Of a stretch of DNA of 34,133 nt, positions 1-8,394 are shown piece after piece. Source of the stretch: Candidatus Kaiserbacteria bacterium (GTDB lineage: Bacteria; Patescibacteriota; Minisyncoccia; Phycocordibacterales; UBA2100); contig PLSR01000020.1 in assembly GCA_003164215.1 (NCBI GenBank), forward strand, positions 13,158 through 47,290, read 5' to 3'. The position numbers and the translations under genes were made by a program. Below the pieces are notes generated by a model. That model ran no database searches. It was not told the origin of the DNA and saw nothing but the letters and a program-made list of their open reading frames with translations. Position 1 is the first letter of the stretch. Each line of letters starts with the position of its first letter.

Positions 1-546
1 TTAAAAATTCCCGGCGAGCACAATCGCGAGAATGCGTCGTTCGCTGCAGCAGCTTTGCGTTCATTACATATATCTGAAAACAAAATTCATACGGGACTTG
101 CTTCATTCGAAGCGGTTGAAGGCCGATTGCAATTCGTCCGCGAGCTCAACGGAGTAAAAATTTACAACGACAACAACGCGACAACGCCCGATGCGACAAT
201 CGCCGCCTTGAAAGCACTTTCTCCCAATGATGGATTTCGTAAATCCATCATATTGATCATGGGAGGTGCAGATAAAGGGCTCGACATGTCCGGCATGCGC
301 TCTGCCATTCATGCACGTTGTAAAAAAGTTCTATTGCTCGCGGGCACGGGGACGGAACGTATTCGTTCAGATGCGCCGGATGTACCGGTGTTCTCGTCGC
401 TCAGTGAGGCGGTTGAATCCGCGATCGAGATAGCCATGCCGGGAGACATCATCCTTTTTAGCCCCGCATTTGCCTCATTCGGAATGTTCAAGAATGAATA
501 CGAACGCAACGACGAATTTCTGCGGTTAGTGGAGAAGATGAGTTGA
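1..546 (+). CDS. murD: UDP-N-acetylmuramoylalanine--D-glutamate ligase, C-terminal part (5' truncated by window edge)
   Basis: Frame open from base 1 (LKIPGEHNRENASFAAAALRS...), then YNDNNATTPDATIAAL, ILIMGGADKGLD and LFSPAFASFGMFKNEYERNDEF, typical of the MurD C-terminus. Confidence 0.9.
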   Translation, partial: LKIPGEHNRENASFAAAALRSLHISENKIHTGLASFEAVEGRLQFVRELNGVKIYNDNNATTPDATIAALKALSPNDGFRKSIILIMGGADKGLDMSGMRSAIHARCKKVLLLAGTGTERIRSDAPDVPVFSSLSEAVESAIEIAMPGDIILFSPAFASFGMFKNEYERNDEFLRLVEKMS

Positions 547-549
547 AGG

Positions 550-740
550 GGAAAAGGAATAAGGGCACGCTTCACAGCGTGCCCAGGTCATTCCGCTCCC
601 GAGTCGCGCCTAGGGCAACCTTCCAGGGAATCAGCGGAAGTAGAATCTGGATCACCTCCTTTCTGGGTAATACGTACGTCTTCTATGGAGGTAGTCACAG
701 TTCTCTTATCTTGTCGGCGCCTCCCACTTTTGTTGGCTAT
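550..740 (-). ncRNA. Candidate structured intergenic RNA carrying the complement of the 16S rRNA 3' end (AGAAAGGAGGTGATCCAG)
   Basis: Hairpins at 563-584 and 591-639; 16S-tail match at 647-664; alternative GGAGG/CCTCC pairings (654-659, 687-692, 720-724); minus-strand TATAGT at 746-751. Strand and ends are inferred. Confidence 0.4.
563..584 (-). terminator. Hairpin GGGCACGC-N6-GCGTGCCC; on the minus strand followed by TTATTCCTTTT
   Basis: Perfect 8-bp inverted repeat; T-rich tract only on the minus-strand side, none on the plus side. Confidence 0.55.
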
Positions 741-789
741 CTATGACTATACCCTATGATTTATGAGTGCACCCGGGGTCTTTGGTGTG

Positions 790-795
790 TATAGT
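790..795 (+). promoter_or_regulatory. -10 box TATAGT, 6 nt before murC ATG (leaderless architecture)
   Basis: TATAGT-AGACGT-ATG; no SD. Confidence 0.6.
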
Positions 796-801
796 AGACG
801 T

Positions 802-2082
802 ATGAAAATTCCCCAGAACATCTACATGACCGGTATCGGCGGGATCGGGATGTCGGCCTTGGCTCAATTGCTCGCACAAAAGGGTATATCGGTCGCCGGA
901 TCGGACCGCGACGAATCTCCAACGACCGCATTGCTTGGCGAAAAAGGGATTCTGGTGGATATCGGACAACGCGCAGAAAATATTCCCACTGATGTCCGAC
1001 TGCTCATTTATAGCGATGCGATCCCCGAGTCGAACCTGGAGCGCATGAAAGCGCGCGAACGCGGGATTCCGGAACTGTCGTATTTCGAAGCCCTCGGTGA
1101 AATATCAAAAGGAATGCGCACGATCGCGGTCGCGGGCACGCACGGCAAGACGACAACGACCGGCATGCTCGCAAAAATATTACAGGTGGCAGGTAAGCGG
1201 CCGACCGCGATCATTGGTTCCATCGTGCGTGACTTTGGCTCCAATTTCCTCGCAGGTGACCCTGACCTCTTCGTCGTCGAGGCGTGCGAGTATCGCGATC
1301 ATCTGTTGAAGCTTGATCCGGAAATTCTCGTGATCACAAATATTGAACTCGACCATACGGATTATTTCCCAACGCTCGATGCGCTCGTCGAGACGTTCCG
1401 CACCGCGGCGCACAAAGTTTCGCATGATGGTTACATCGTCACGAATCCCGCCGGGCCGAATATCGCGCGCATGCTCGCGGGAGCTGCCGCACATATTGTC
1501 GATTACACGCAAGAAGAGGTGCCGGAGCTGGCGCAGATCGGAGAATTCAATCGCGAAAATGCGCGTGCGGCCGCTGCGGCCGCACGCGTCGCGTTCCCTC
1601 GTCTTGAGCAGGGAACTATTGATCACGCACTCGCGAACTTCAAAGGTTCATGGCGGCGATTTGAATATAAGGGCGAGACACCTGAAGGGGCGTTGGTCTA
1701 CGACGATTATGCGCACCATCCGACCGCAATATCAAAAACGATTGAAGCTGCACGACAAAAATTTCCCGACAAGAAGATCGTCGTCGCATTCCATCCGCAT
1801 CTCTACAGCCGCACCAAATCATTCTTGGCGGAATTCGCGGTCGCGCTCGCTTCTGCCGACCGCTCGCTCATCGCGCCGATCTATGCAGCCCGTGAAGTGC
1901 CGGACCCGAGTGTCTCCAGTCGCATCTTGGCACTTCGCACGTGTGAGATCGGCGGCGACTCGATCGCCTATGACTCGTTCGACGAGATCCGCGATGAACT
2001 TCTCACATGCGGCGACGATACACTGATCATCACGATGGGAGCGGGGGATATTTATAAAGTCGCGGAGCAGATCGCTGATTGA
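802..2082 (+). CDS. murC: UDP-N-acetylmuramate--L-alanine ligase
   Basis: MTGIGGIGMSALAQLL, AVAGTHGKTTTTGML, VYDDYAHHPTAI, FHPHLYSRTKSF; ATG at 802 preferred over ORF start 763. Confidence 0.93.
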   Translation: MKIPQNIYMTGIGGIGMSALAQLLAQKGISVAGSDRDESPTTALLGEKGILVDIGQRAENIPTDVRLLIYSDAIPESNLERMKARERGIPELSYFEALGEISKGMRTIAVAGTHGKTTTTGMLAKILQVAGKRPTAIIGSIVRDFGSNFLAGDPDLFVVEACEYRDHLLKLDPEILVITNIELDHTDYFPTLDALVETFRTAAHKVSHDGYIVTNPAGPNIARMLAGAAAHIVDYTQEEVPELAQIGEFNRENARAAAAAARVAFPRLEQGTIDHALANFKGSWRRFEYKGETPEGALVYDDYAHHPTAISKTIEAARQKFPDKKIVVAFHPHLYSRTKSFLAEFAVALASADRSLIAPIYAAREVPDPSVSSRILALRTCEIGGDSIAYDSFDEIRDELLTCGDDTLIITMGAGDIYKVAEQIAD

Positions 2083-2148
2083 TGGGACCGATCTGCGGGG
2101 TTGACTCACGGGCCGATCTGATGAATAATCGATTCGGCTCAACAACAG

Positions 2149-2156
2149 AAAGGAGG
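2149..2156 (+). promoter_or_regulatory. Shine-Dalgarno AAAGGAGG, 5 nt before ATG 2162
   Basis: gAAAGGAGG-CGACA-ATG; upstream TTGACT(2101)-17-AATAAT is a plausible promoter. Confidence 0.75.
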
Positions 2157-2161
2157 CGACA

Positions 2162-2773
2162 ATGGTCGCCTTTAAGCTTCTTGTGGTGCACGGTTATCGA
2201 GCGTACCGGAACGGGGGCTTGCCGATCCTAACACCGCAAAACCGTGCGGTCTGCGCGAAGGTGGCGACGTTCGCCCGTCGTTTCGACTACATCGCATTAC
2301 TCGGCGGCTGGCATGATCGGTCGCTTTCGCCGAGCGAGACCACTGCGATCGTCATGCGTAACGAATTGATTCGCGGCGGCGTCCCGGCAAGTCGGATCAT
2401 CATTCCTCAACAGGATCCCGCACTTGCGTTCTACATACCGTCGCGCGAGACGGCCGAAGAAGGGAAACTTCTCGCGCTATTTCTCTCTGCGAGTCGGCGA
2501 GCGCAAACGGAATACGAGGTGACGGTGATCGCCGCGAAGGAGTGGGTCCCGCGAATCAAGCGCATCTATGCCGCGCTCTGCATCGCAACGGTCGATATGA
2601 TCTCCGTCGACGCGCCGACACCGTTCCACTTCCGGATGATCGAATTAGGCCTGCGGGCCATATCTCGCATCGATCCACTCGGGACCGGAGCGATCACCGG
2701 CGTGCTTCAACGACGTATCCGTCGATCCCGCACCTTGGTGAACAATCCGGGATGGGAATCATTGATCGGATGA
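2162..2773 (+). CDS. YdcF/DUF218-like (ElyC/SanA/YdcF) family protein
   Basis: YIALLGGWHDRSLSPSETTAIVMRNELIRGGVPASRIII, YdcF-like layout; strong SD. Confidence 0.5.
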   Translation: MVAFKLLVVHGYRAYRNGGLPILTPQNRAVCAKVATFARRFDYIALLGGWHDRSLSPSETTAIVMRNELIRGGVPASRIIIPQQDPALAFYIPSRETAEEGKLLALFLSASRRAQTEYEVTVIAAKEWVPRIKRIYAALCIATVDMISVDAPTPFHFRMIELGLRAISRIDPLGTGAITGVLQRRIRRSRTLVNNPGWESLIG

Positions 2774-2779
2774 CGAATT

Positions 2780-2815
2780 GAGACCGGCCCCGTGGGCGCC
2801 GGTCTCGCCTTTTTT
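2780..2815 (+). terminator. Intrinsic terminator GAGACCGGC-N9-GCCGGTCTC followed by GCCTTTTTT
   Basis: Perfect 9-bp stem plus T-run. Confidence 0.93.
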
Positions 2816-2839
2816 ATAGGTTAATGATAGCGTCTTTGC

Positions 2840-3505
2840 ATGGGAGTACTTTCGATCGTCGCAACACCGATAGGGAACATGGAGGACATTACGTTGCGCG
2901 CATTGCGTGTGCTCAAAGAAGCGGATGCTATTTATGCGGAAGATACGCGCGTCATCGCGAAGCTGCTTGCGAAATATGAAATTCAGACTTCAGTGCACCG
3001 TCTTGATGCGGCGACCGAAATTAAAAAAGCGGGCGAGATCATTGAGCGACTTGAACGTGGAGAGAAAGTTGCGTTCGTTTCAGACGCTGGCACACCTGGT
3101 ATCTCTGATCCCGGTGCGCGACTGGTAAGTCTAATTCGCGCGAATGGTGGAATAACAATAGAAGCGATACCGGGCGCGTCCGCCATCACCACTGCACTTT
3201 CGATCGCGGGCATCGACGATCCGGCGTTCACTTTCCTCGGATTCCTTCCGCACAAGAAGGGCCGCCAAACGATGCTCAAGGAAATTGCCGCGAGCGTGCA
3301 TCCGGTCGTCGTCTATGAATCGCCGCACCGCATTTTGAAGCTTCTCGCGGAACTTGCGGCACATAACATACCCAAGGTATACATCGGTCGCGAGCTCACC
3401 AAAATGTATGAGGAGATGCTCGTGGGAGAGCCGTTGGAAATCGCCAAGCAATTGGAAGCAAAAGGCGGTGTGCGCGGTGAATTTGTCGTTATAGCAAGTC
3501 ATTAA
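2840..3505 (+). CDS. rsmI: 16S rRNA (cytidine(1402)-2'-O)-methyltransferase
   Basis: LSIVATPIGNMEDITLRAL, AEDTR, VSDAGTPGISDPG, PGASAITTALSIAG, FLGFLPHKKGRQ, VVYESPHR. Confidence 0.95.
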   Translation: MGVLSIVATPIGNMEDITLRALRVLKEADAIYAEDTRVIAKLLAKYEIQTSVHRLDAATEIKKAGEIIERLERGEKVAFVSDAGTPGISDPGARLVSLIRANGGITIEAIPGASAITTALSIAGIDDPAFTFLGFLPHKKGRQTMLKEIAASVHPVVVYESPHRILKLLAELAAHNIPKVYIGRELTKMYEEMLVGEPLEIAKQLEAKGGVRGEFVVIASH

Positions 3506-3600
3506 TTCGGGGCCGAAAGATATTTTTTGAACGCTTGATGTTTTTCGGTTCTTCCATGACTGGCCTTTTCTTTATTGGACTATAGCGGTACACTTTTCCC

Positions 3601-3876
3601 ATGTCACTCGATGCCCTCATCATGTTATTCGGCGCGTTGGTCGCCGTCATGCCGTTCCTTGGCTTCACGGTCAATATGCAAATGTGGATCTTTTTCATAC
3701 TCGGTATCATTATCATCGGTCTTGGCATCGCGGTGCGCCGAAGGGGAGAGCGGCAACGCATCATCAGCACACGCAAGGGTGAGTTCGTAGAGAGTGTCCC
3801 GTCGGGCATCGTTTCGTACGACATAGAGGCGCGCAATGATATCCATTTGCACGATGGAGATCACACAGCTGCGTAG
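3601..3876 (+). CDS. Small membrane protein, two predicted TM segments, unknown function
   Basis: 91-aa ORF with hydrophobic N-terminal segments (LIMLFGALVAVMPFLGF; MWIFFILGIIIIGLGIAV). Confidence 0.6.
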   Translation: MSLDALIMLFGALVAVMPFLGFTVNMQMWIFFILGIIIIGLGIAVRRRGERQRIISTRKGEFVESVPSGIVSYDIEARNDIHLHDGDHTAA

Positions 3877-3896
3877 TCATCTGTTATACTTCACGC

Positions 3897-5897
3897 ATGC
3901 AACCCGATGCCCGCGACGATGATCGCCGCATCACATATTTTGCGGCAACGCACACGCGCGGCAAACGCGACATGTTCGGCATACGCGCCATAGATCGAGG
4001 CAAACACGTTTACGTGATCGGCAAGACCGGCATGGGCAAATCGACCTTGCTCGAGAACATGGCGATCCAGGATATTCAGCACGGCGAGGGAATCGCATTC
4101 ATCGACCCGCACGGTTCGACCGCCGAGAAGCTTCTCGATTTCGTTCCGCACGATCGCATCAATGACGTCGTCTATTTCGCGCCGTTCGATGTCGATTACC
4201 CGATCGGATTCAACGTGATGGAAGACGTCGGATTCGATAAACGGCACCTCGTCGTCTCGGGCCTCATGGGGGCCCTGAAGCGCATCTGGGTCGACGCGTG
4301 GAGCGCGCGCATGGAATACATTTTGCAAAATACACTCCTCGCGCTTCTGGAATATCCGGGCTCTACGTTGCTTGATGTGAATCGAATGCTCACCAACAAG
4401 ACCTTTCGCGAAGCGGTGATCAGGGTCATACAAGATCCGATCGTGAAGGCGTTCTGGACGGAAGAATTCGCCGCATTCACCGATACCTATACGCGCGAAG
4501 CGACGCCGGCGATCCAGAACAAGATCGGACAATTCATCGCGAATCCCTTGATACGCAACATCATCGGTCAGTCGAAATCATCATTCGACCTGCGTAAGAT
4601 GATGGACGAGAAAAAAATATTCATCGTCAATCTTTCCAAAGGCCGCATGGGCGAGACCAATGCCTCGCTCTTGGGCTCGATGCTCACGGTGAAGATCTAT
4701 CTCGCCGCAATGAGCCGCGCCGAAGAGCCCGCCGCGCGCATGGCGAAATTGCCGCGCTGTTTCTTCTATGTAGACGAGTTCCAGTCGATGATGAACGAAT
4801 CGTTCGCCGACATCCTTTCCGAATCGCGTAAGTACAAGCTCGCGCTCACCTTGGCCAATCAATACATTGAGCAAATGGAAGAAGGGGTACGCGACGCCGT
4901 TTTTGGCAACGTGGGGACCCTGATAACGTTCCGCGTCGGTCCCTTTGATGCCGAGACCCTGAAGACGGTTTTCGAGCCGACGTTTGAGGCGGAAGACCTG
5001 GTCGGGCTTGGTATTGGACAGATCTACCTCACACTGATGATCGATGGTGTCGGTTCGCCGCCGTTCTCGGCAGAAACGATCCCGCCGATCGAGTCACCGC
5101 ACATCTCATATCGCGAAGATGTCGTTACGCATTCGCGCGAGGCCTACGGCAGGCCGCGCGAAGAAGTGGAGGCAGTGATCGCGGCCAAACAAAAAGAATT
5201 CATCCCACCACCGGTCTTGTCGAAAACGCAGATCCGCAAAAATGAGAGTGGTAGTAGCTATGGCACGCGGCCACGGGAAAGCGCCCCCGTCGTGCCGCCG
5301 ATAGCGGTCATGCGCGCGGCCAATAAGCCCGTCGACACGAACCCCGCCTCTGCACCAGTTGTCGTCGTAGCCCCGGTCGCTGAACGACCGCCAATAGAGG
5401 AAAAGAAGCCTGAACCGCCTGAAAAATTGGTTGAACGACCGACCGAGCGTTTTGTTGAGCGCGTGGTCGATAGGCGACCGGCATCGGTGTCGCACAAAAG
5501 TAATACCGAAGCCGATCAGCGCTCTGCCCTGCGCGCTGCCATCGACGGAGCGCGGAGGTCACCGATCGCTTCCCCGGTCGCACCGATCCGTTCGCCTGCA
5601 GATCTCTTGCGTGCACGCATTCACAGTCGTGCAACGCCCCCATCATCAGCCGAAAAGCGTCAACAAGAATCTCGACCAGAGCCCGTACCACATTCGTTTC
5701 GCTCGACCGATTTTCGATCCGTGAGGCCGCCTCAAAAAATTGTGGAGCGTGAACCGGTACGAGAACAATGGGGGAGTGATCGGGAGATCCCGCCGCCGGC
5801 AGATTCAGAAGTTGCAACTGCTGAAATATCACCGGAGTTGCTCAAACGCGTTATCAATGATGGCGGGGGTCATGAACAAGATACTTCAGATTCGTAA
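3897..5897 (+). CDS. Type IV secretion/VirD4-TraD-like DNA-binding ATPase with Pro/Arg/Glu-rich disordered C-terminal tail
   Basis: Walker A HVYVIGKTGMGKSTLL; IAFIDPHGS; FFYVDEFQSM; tail from about residue 440 is low complexity. TATACT-6nt-ATG. Confidence 0.8.
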   Translation: MQPDARDDDRRITYFAATHTRGKRDMFGIRAIDRGKHVYVIGKTGMGKSTLLENMAIQDIQHGEGIAFIDPHGSTAEKLLDFVPHDRINDVVYFAPFDVDYPIGFNVMEDVGFDKRHLVVSGLMGALKRIWVDAWSARMEYILQNTLLALLEYPGSTLLDVNRMLTNKTFREAVIRVIQDPIVKAFWTEEFAAFTDTYTREATPAIQNKIGQFIANPLIRNIIGQSKSSFDLRKMMDEKKIFIVNLSKGRMGETNASLLGSMLTVKIYLAAMSRAEEPAARMAKLPRCFFYVDEFQSMMNESFADILSESRKYKLALTLANQYIEQMEEGVRDAVFGNVGTLITFRVGPFDAETLKTVFEPTFEAEDLVGLGIGQIYLTLMIDGVGSPPFSAETIPPIESPHISYREDVVTHSREAYGRPREEVEAVIAAKQKEFIPPPVLSKTQIRKNESGSSYGTRPRESAPVVPPIAVMRAANKPVDTNPASAPVVVVAPVAERPPIEEKKPEPPEKLVERPTERFVERVVDRRPASVSHKSNTEADQRSALRAAIDGARRSPIASPVAPIRSPADLLRARIHSRATPPSSAEKRQQESRPEPVPHSFRSTDFRSVRPPQKIVEREPVREQWGSDREIPPPADSEVATAEISPELLKRVINDGGGHEQDTSDS

Positions 5898-6684
5898 CAT
5901 CGCGCTCGTCTTTGTCCTCGCACCGCAGCTTGCGTGGGCACAGGTCGCGATCACCGAGATCATGTATGATCCCGCCGGCGTTGACAGCGGACACGAATGG
6001 ATCGAAGTCTACAACGAGGGAACGTCATCCATTCCGCTGTCGAGCTGGAAGATCTTCGAAGGCGACGCGAATCACAATATCGTTGCAGCTTCGAGCGACT
6101 CGCTCTTCGCGCCCGACACCTATGCGGTCATCGCACAGAATGCGATTAAATTTCAAACAGACTATCCGAATTTCGCAGGTGAATTATTTCACAGCGCGTT
6201 CGCGCTCGATAACGGCGGGGCGACGCTGACGCTGCGCGACAAGTCGCTTACCGATATTGATGCGGTCACATACGACAGTTCGTGGGGCGGCCTCGGTGAC
6301 GGCAATAGCCTTCAACGATCTCCGGGCGACCAAGGAAATTTTGTTCCTCGCACGCCGACACCGGGCGGCCCGATCGCGGCTGCGATGGTCGCTCCAAAAT
6401 TGAAGCCAACCGTCCCGGGAAATACTGCGAAACCGAAACAAAGTACAAGCTTGAAAACGACTTCTGTTTCAGCATCGACCGCGAACGTTCGTTCCACGAA
6501 CGACGCGGGCAACATGGCGGTCGTCACATCACAAACGGCGGCCGTTGCCATGCCCGGTATCGATTCATATTGGTTCTTCGCGCTCGCGGCAGTCATTCTG
6601 CTCGCTGTCGCCGCGATAGCCGGTGCACAGCATTTCAAAAAATCCGAATGGGACATCATTGAAGAAAGCCCCGAAGACGTGTAA
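5872..6684 (+). CDS. Lamin-tail-domain (LTD) exported/anchored protein
   Basis: Signal peptide MNKILQIRNIALVFVLAPQLAWA; VAITEIMYDPAGVDSGHEWIEVYNEG typical of LTD; C-terminal TM (YWFFALAAVILLAVAAIAG). Start 5872 preferred over 5740. Confidence 0.8.
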   Translation: MNKILQIRNIALVFVLAPQLAWAQVAITEIMYDPAGVDSGHEWIEVYNEGTSSIPLSSWKIFEGDANHNIVAASSDSLFAPDTYAVIAQNAIKFQTDYPNFAGELFHSAFALDNGGATLTLRDKSLTDIDAVTYDSSWGGLGDGNSLQRSPGDQGNFVPRTPTPGGPIAAAMVAPKLKPTVPGNTAKPKQSTSLKTTSVSASTANVRSTNDAGNMAVVTSQTAAVAMPGIDSYWFFALAAVILLAVAAIAGAQHFKKSEWDIIEESPEDV

Positions 6685-6694
6685 TCTTGAGGTC

Positions 6695-7564
6695 ATGAGT
6701 GAAAAACAAACGGTTCTCGTCACCGGAGGCGCCGGCATGATCGGCTCGCGCCTCATCGAGATTCTGTTGCCGAAGTATCGAGTCGTATCGCTTGATAACT
6801 ATTTCATAGGTAAAAAGGAAAATCATGTTGCAGGTGCAGACTATCGGGAGGGTCACACCAAAGACATCGAAACGCTCTGCGGCGATCTTGATCCCGCGAT
6901 CATCTTCCATCTCGGAGAATATTCGCGCGTAGAACAGAGCTTCAAAGATGTCGAACTTGTGTGGCAGTCCAATGTCGAGGGCACGTTTCGCGTGCTTGAA
7001 TTTTGGCACAAGCGAAAGTGCAAGATCGTCTACGCAGGATCAAGCACCAAGTTCGCCGACGGTGGCATGGGTCGCGATCAATCGCCGTATGCGTGGATGA
7101 AAGCGTCAAACACCGAGCTCGTGCGCAATTACGGCAACTGGTTCGACCTCCCGTATGCGATCACGTATTTTTACAACGGCTACGGTCCGCGTGAGCTCGC
7201 CGAAGGTCCGTATGCATCGGTCATTGGGAGATTTAAGACGCAATATTGGGCAGGGGAGCCGATCACGGTCGTTGCTCCGGGCACACAGCAACGCAATTTC
7301 ACACACGTTGATGATCTCGCCCGCGGGCTTCTCATGGTCGGCGAGCATGGTCTGGGCGATGAATTCGGGCTCGGAAGCCACGAATCACATACGATGCTCG
7401 AGATCGCAAAAATGTTCACCGACAACATCGTTATGCTTCCGGAGCGCCCCGGCAATCGCATGGAATCGATCGTCGACACGACACGCGTCGAGCAGGAATT
7501 CGGCTGGACGACGGAACATACGGTGAAGGAATATATTGAATCGTTGAAGCAGCAGAAAAAATGA
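6695..7564 (+). CDS. NAD-dependent epimerase/dehydratase (extended SDR)
   Basis: VLVTGGAGMIGSRLIEILL, IIFHLGEYSRVEQS, SPYAWMKAS (YxxxK). Confidence 0.85.
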   Translation: MSEKQTVLVTGGAGMIGSRLIEILLPKYRVVSLDNYFIGKKENHVAGADYREGHTKDIETLCGDLDPAIIFHLGEYSRVEQSFKDVELVWQSNVEGTFRVLEFWHKRKCKIVYAGSSTKFADGGMGRDQSPYAWMKASNTELVRNYGNWFDLPYAITYFYNGYGPRELAEGPYASVIGRFKTQYWAGEPITVVAPGTQQRNFTHVDDLARGLLMVGEHGLGDEFGLGSHESHTMLEIAKMFTDNIVMLPERPGNRMESIVDTTRVEQEFGWTTEHTVKEYIESLKQQKK

Positions 7565-8244
7565 AAACACTCGTTCTGATCCACGGTCTTCATCTCGGAG
7601 CGAAGCACTGGGAAGACTTAGCGTGGGGAGACCCCGCAACTGGCCGGCTCGGGAAAGCGGCAAAAGGAATTGCTGAAGCCGTAAAATTCGACGCATCGAT
7701 CATCGTCTTTGGTTCAGGCGCTTCACAGAAAGGCGGCACGTATGAAGCCCAATTCACGTATAATTTTGCACTCGAACACCTTGCTGTATTAGCTACCCAT
7801 ATCGGCATGACACCAGGTGCTTTGAAGGAATGGCTTAACTCCCGCGTGCGAATGGATGTTAATTCCCAAAATACGAGAGATGAGGTTCACAACGCGTTCT
7901 CAATCGCTCGTGAGAATGGTATTGACCGAATCATTCTTGTATCAAATCCATGGCACATCTTGCGTTGTATGCAGGTGGCGTTCTCCGAATGTGCAAAAGA
8001 TACTGGCTCGCTTCACCTGCTCGATAATCTGTATGCGACAGCGTCGGATCCGATCGCTGGCGAGATGCGCATCGATGATATCGTCATAATCGAACCGCCG
8101 CACCGCCCCGATCGCCCCGATGTGCCGTTCACCATAACGCTCAAGGGATTGATTCCGTTCATGACGACGGATAGATTGGACGTCGCACTCAATTTAAATG
8201 ATGCGCTCAAGAAGGTGATCGCGGAATGGAAGCAGAAACTTTAA
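7561..8244 (+). CDS. YdcF/DUF218-like family protein
   Basis: SQNTRDEVHNAFSIARENGIDRIILVSNPWHILRCMQVAF; ATGA overlap with upstream gene. Confidence 0.6.
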   Translation: MKTLVLIHGLHLGAKHWEDLAWGDPATGRLGKAAKGIAEAVKFDASIIVFGSGASQKGGTYEAQFTYNFALEHLAVLATHIGMTPGALKEWLNSRVRMDVNSQNTRDEVHNAFSIARENGIDRIILVSNPWHILRCMQVAFSECAKDTGSLHLLDNLYATASDPIAGEMRIDDIVIIEPPHRPDRPDVPFTITLKGLIPFMTTDRLDVALNLNDALKKVIAEWKQKL

Positions 8245-8250
8245 ATTGCC

Positions 8251-8330
8251 GCCGTGCTTTTCTTTTGCCACGAGCGGGCGTGGATTGAGCTTAATGAAGC
8301 GCGTTCTCATGGTCTCCTTTAGCCAATCCG
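8251..8330 (+). pseudogene. Remnant promoter and 5' end of a GT4 glycosyltransferase, paralogous to 9281-9360
   Basis: Gap-free match at offset 1030: TTCTTTTGCC and ATGAAGCGCGTTCTCAT conserved; coding identity then decays. Confidence 0.45.
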
Positions 8331-8394
8331 TCCGCCTGCATGTTGAAAATGTATGCGTGTGTACGTATGGCCAGAGAGTGGTAAGATACTTCGG

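Noticed and set aside
601-664. A genuine 16S rRNA gene 3' end or rRNA pseudogene
   Set aside because: Only the last 18 nt match. The upstream helix-45 sequence (GTAGGGGAACCTGCGG-like) is not present, and the flanks are murD and murC.
543-746. 67-aa plus-strand ORF MKGKRNKGTLHSVPRSF... in the murD-murC spacer
   Set aside because: It reads through two hairpins and the 16S-tail element with no protein-like motif; better explained as non-coding.
550-751. Known small RNAs (SRP RNA, 6S, tmRNA, tRNA) as an explanation for the spacer
   Set aside because: No SRP GGAAG...AGCAGCC apical motif, no 6S-like long closing helix, no tmRNA tRNA-like ends, no tRNA cloverleaf seen by eye; an Rfam scan is still needed.
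3507-3530. TTCGGGGCCGAAAGATATTTTTT as an rsmI terminator
   Set aside because: Stem of only about 4 bp and a displaced T-run; too weak to list.
3891-4532. 213-aa minus-strand ORF antisense to the T4SS-type ATPase (and similar long shadow ORFs, e.g. 5308-5832, 8494-9129, 10934-11581)
   Set aside because: Antisense to well-supported genes in GC-rich codons; His/Arg-rich low-information translations.
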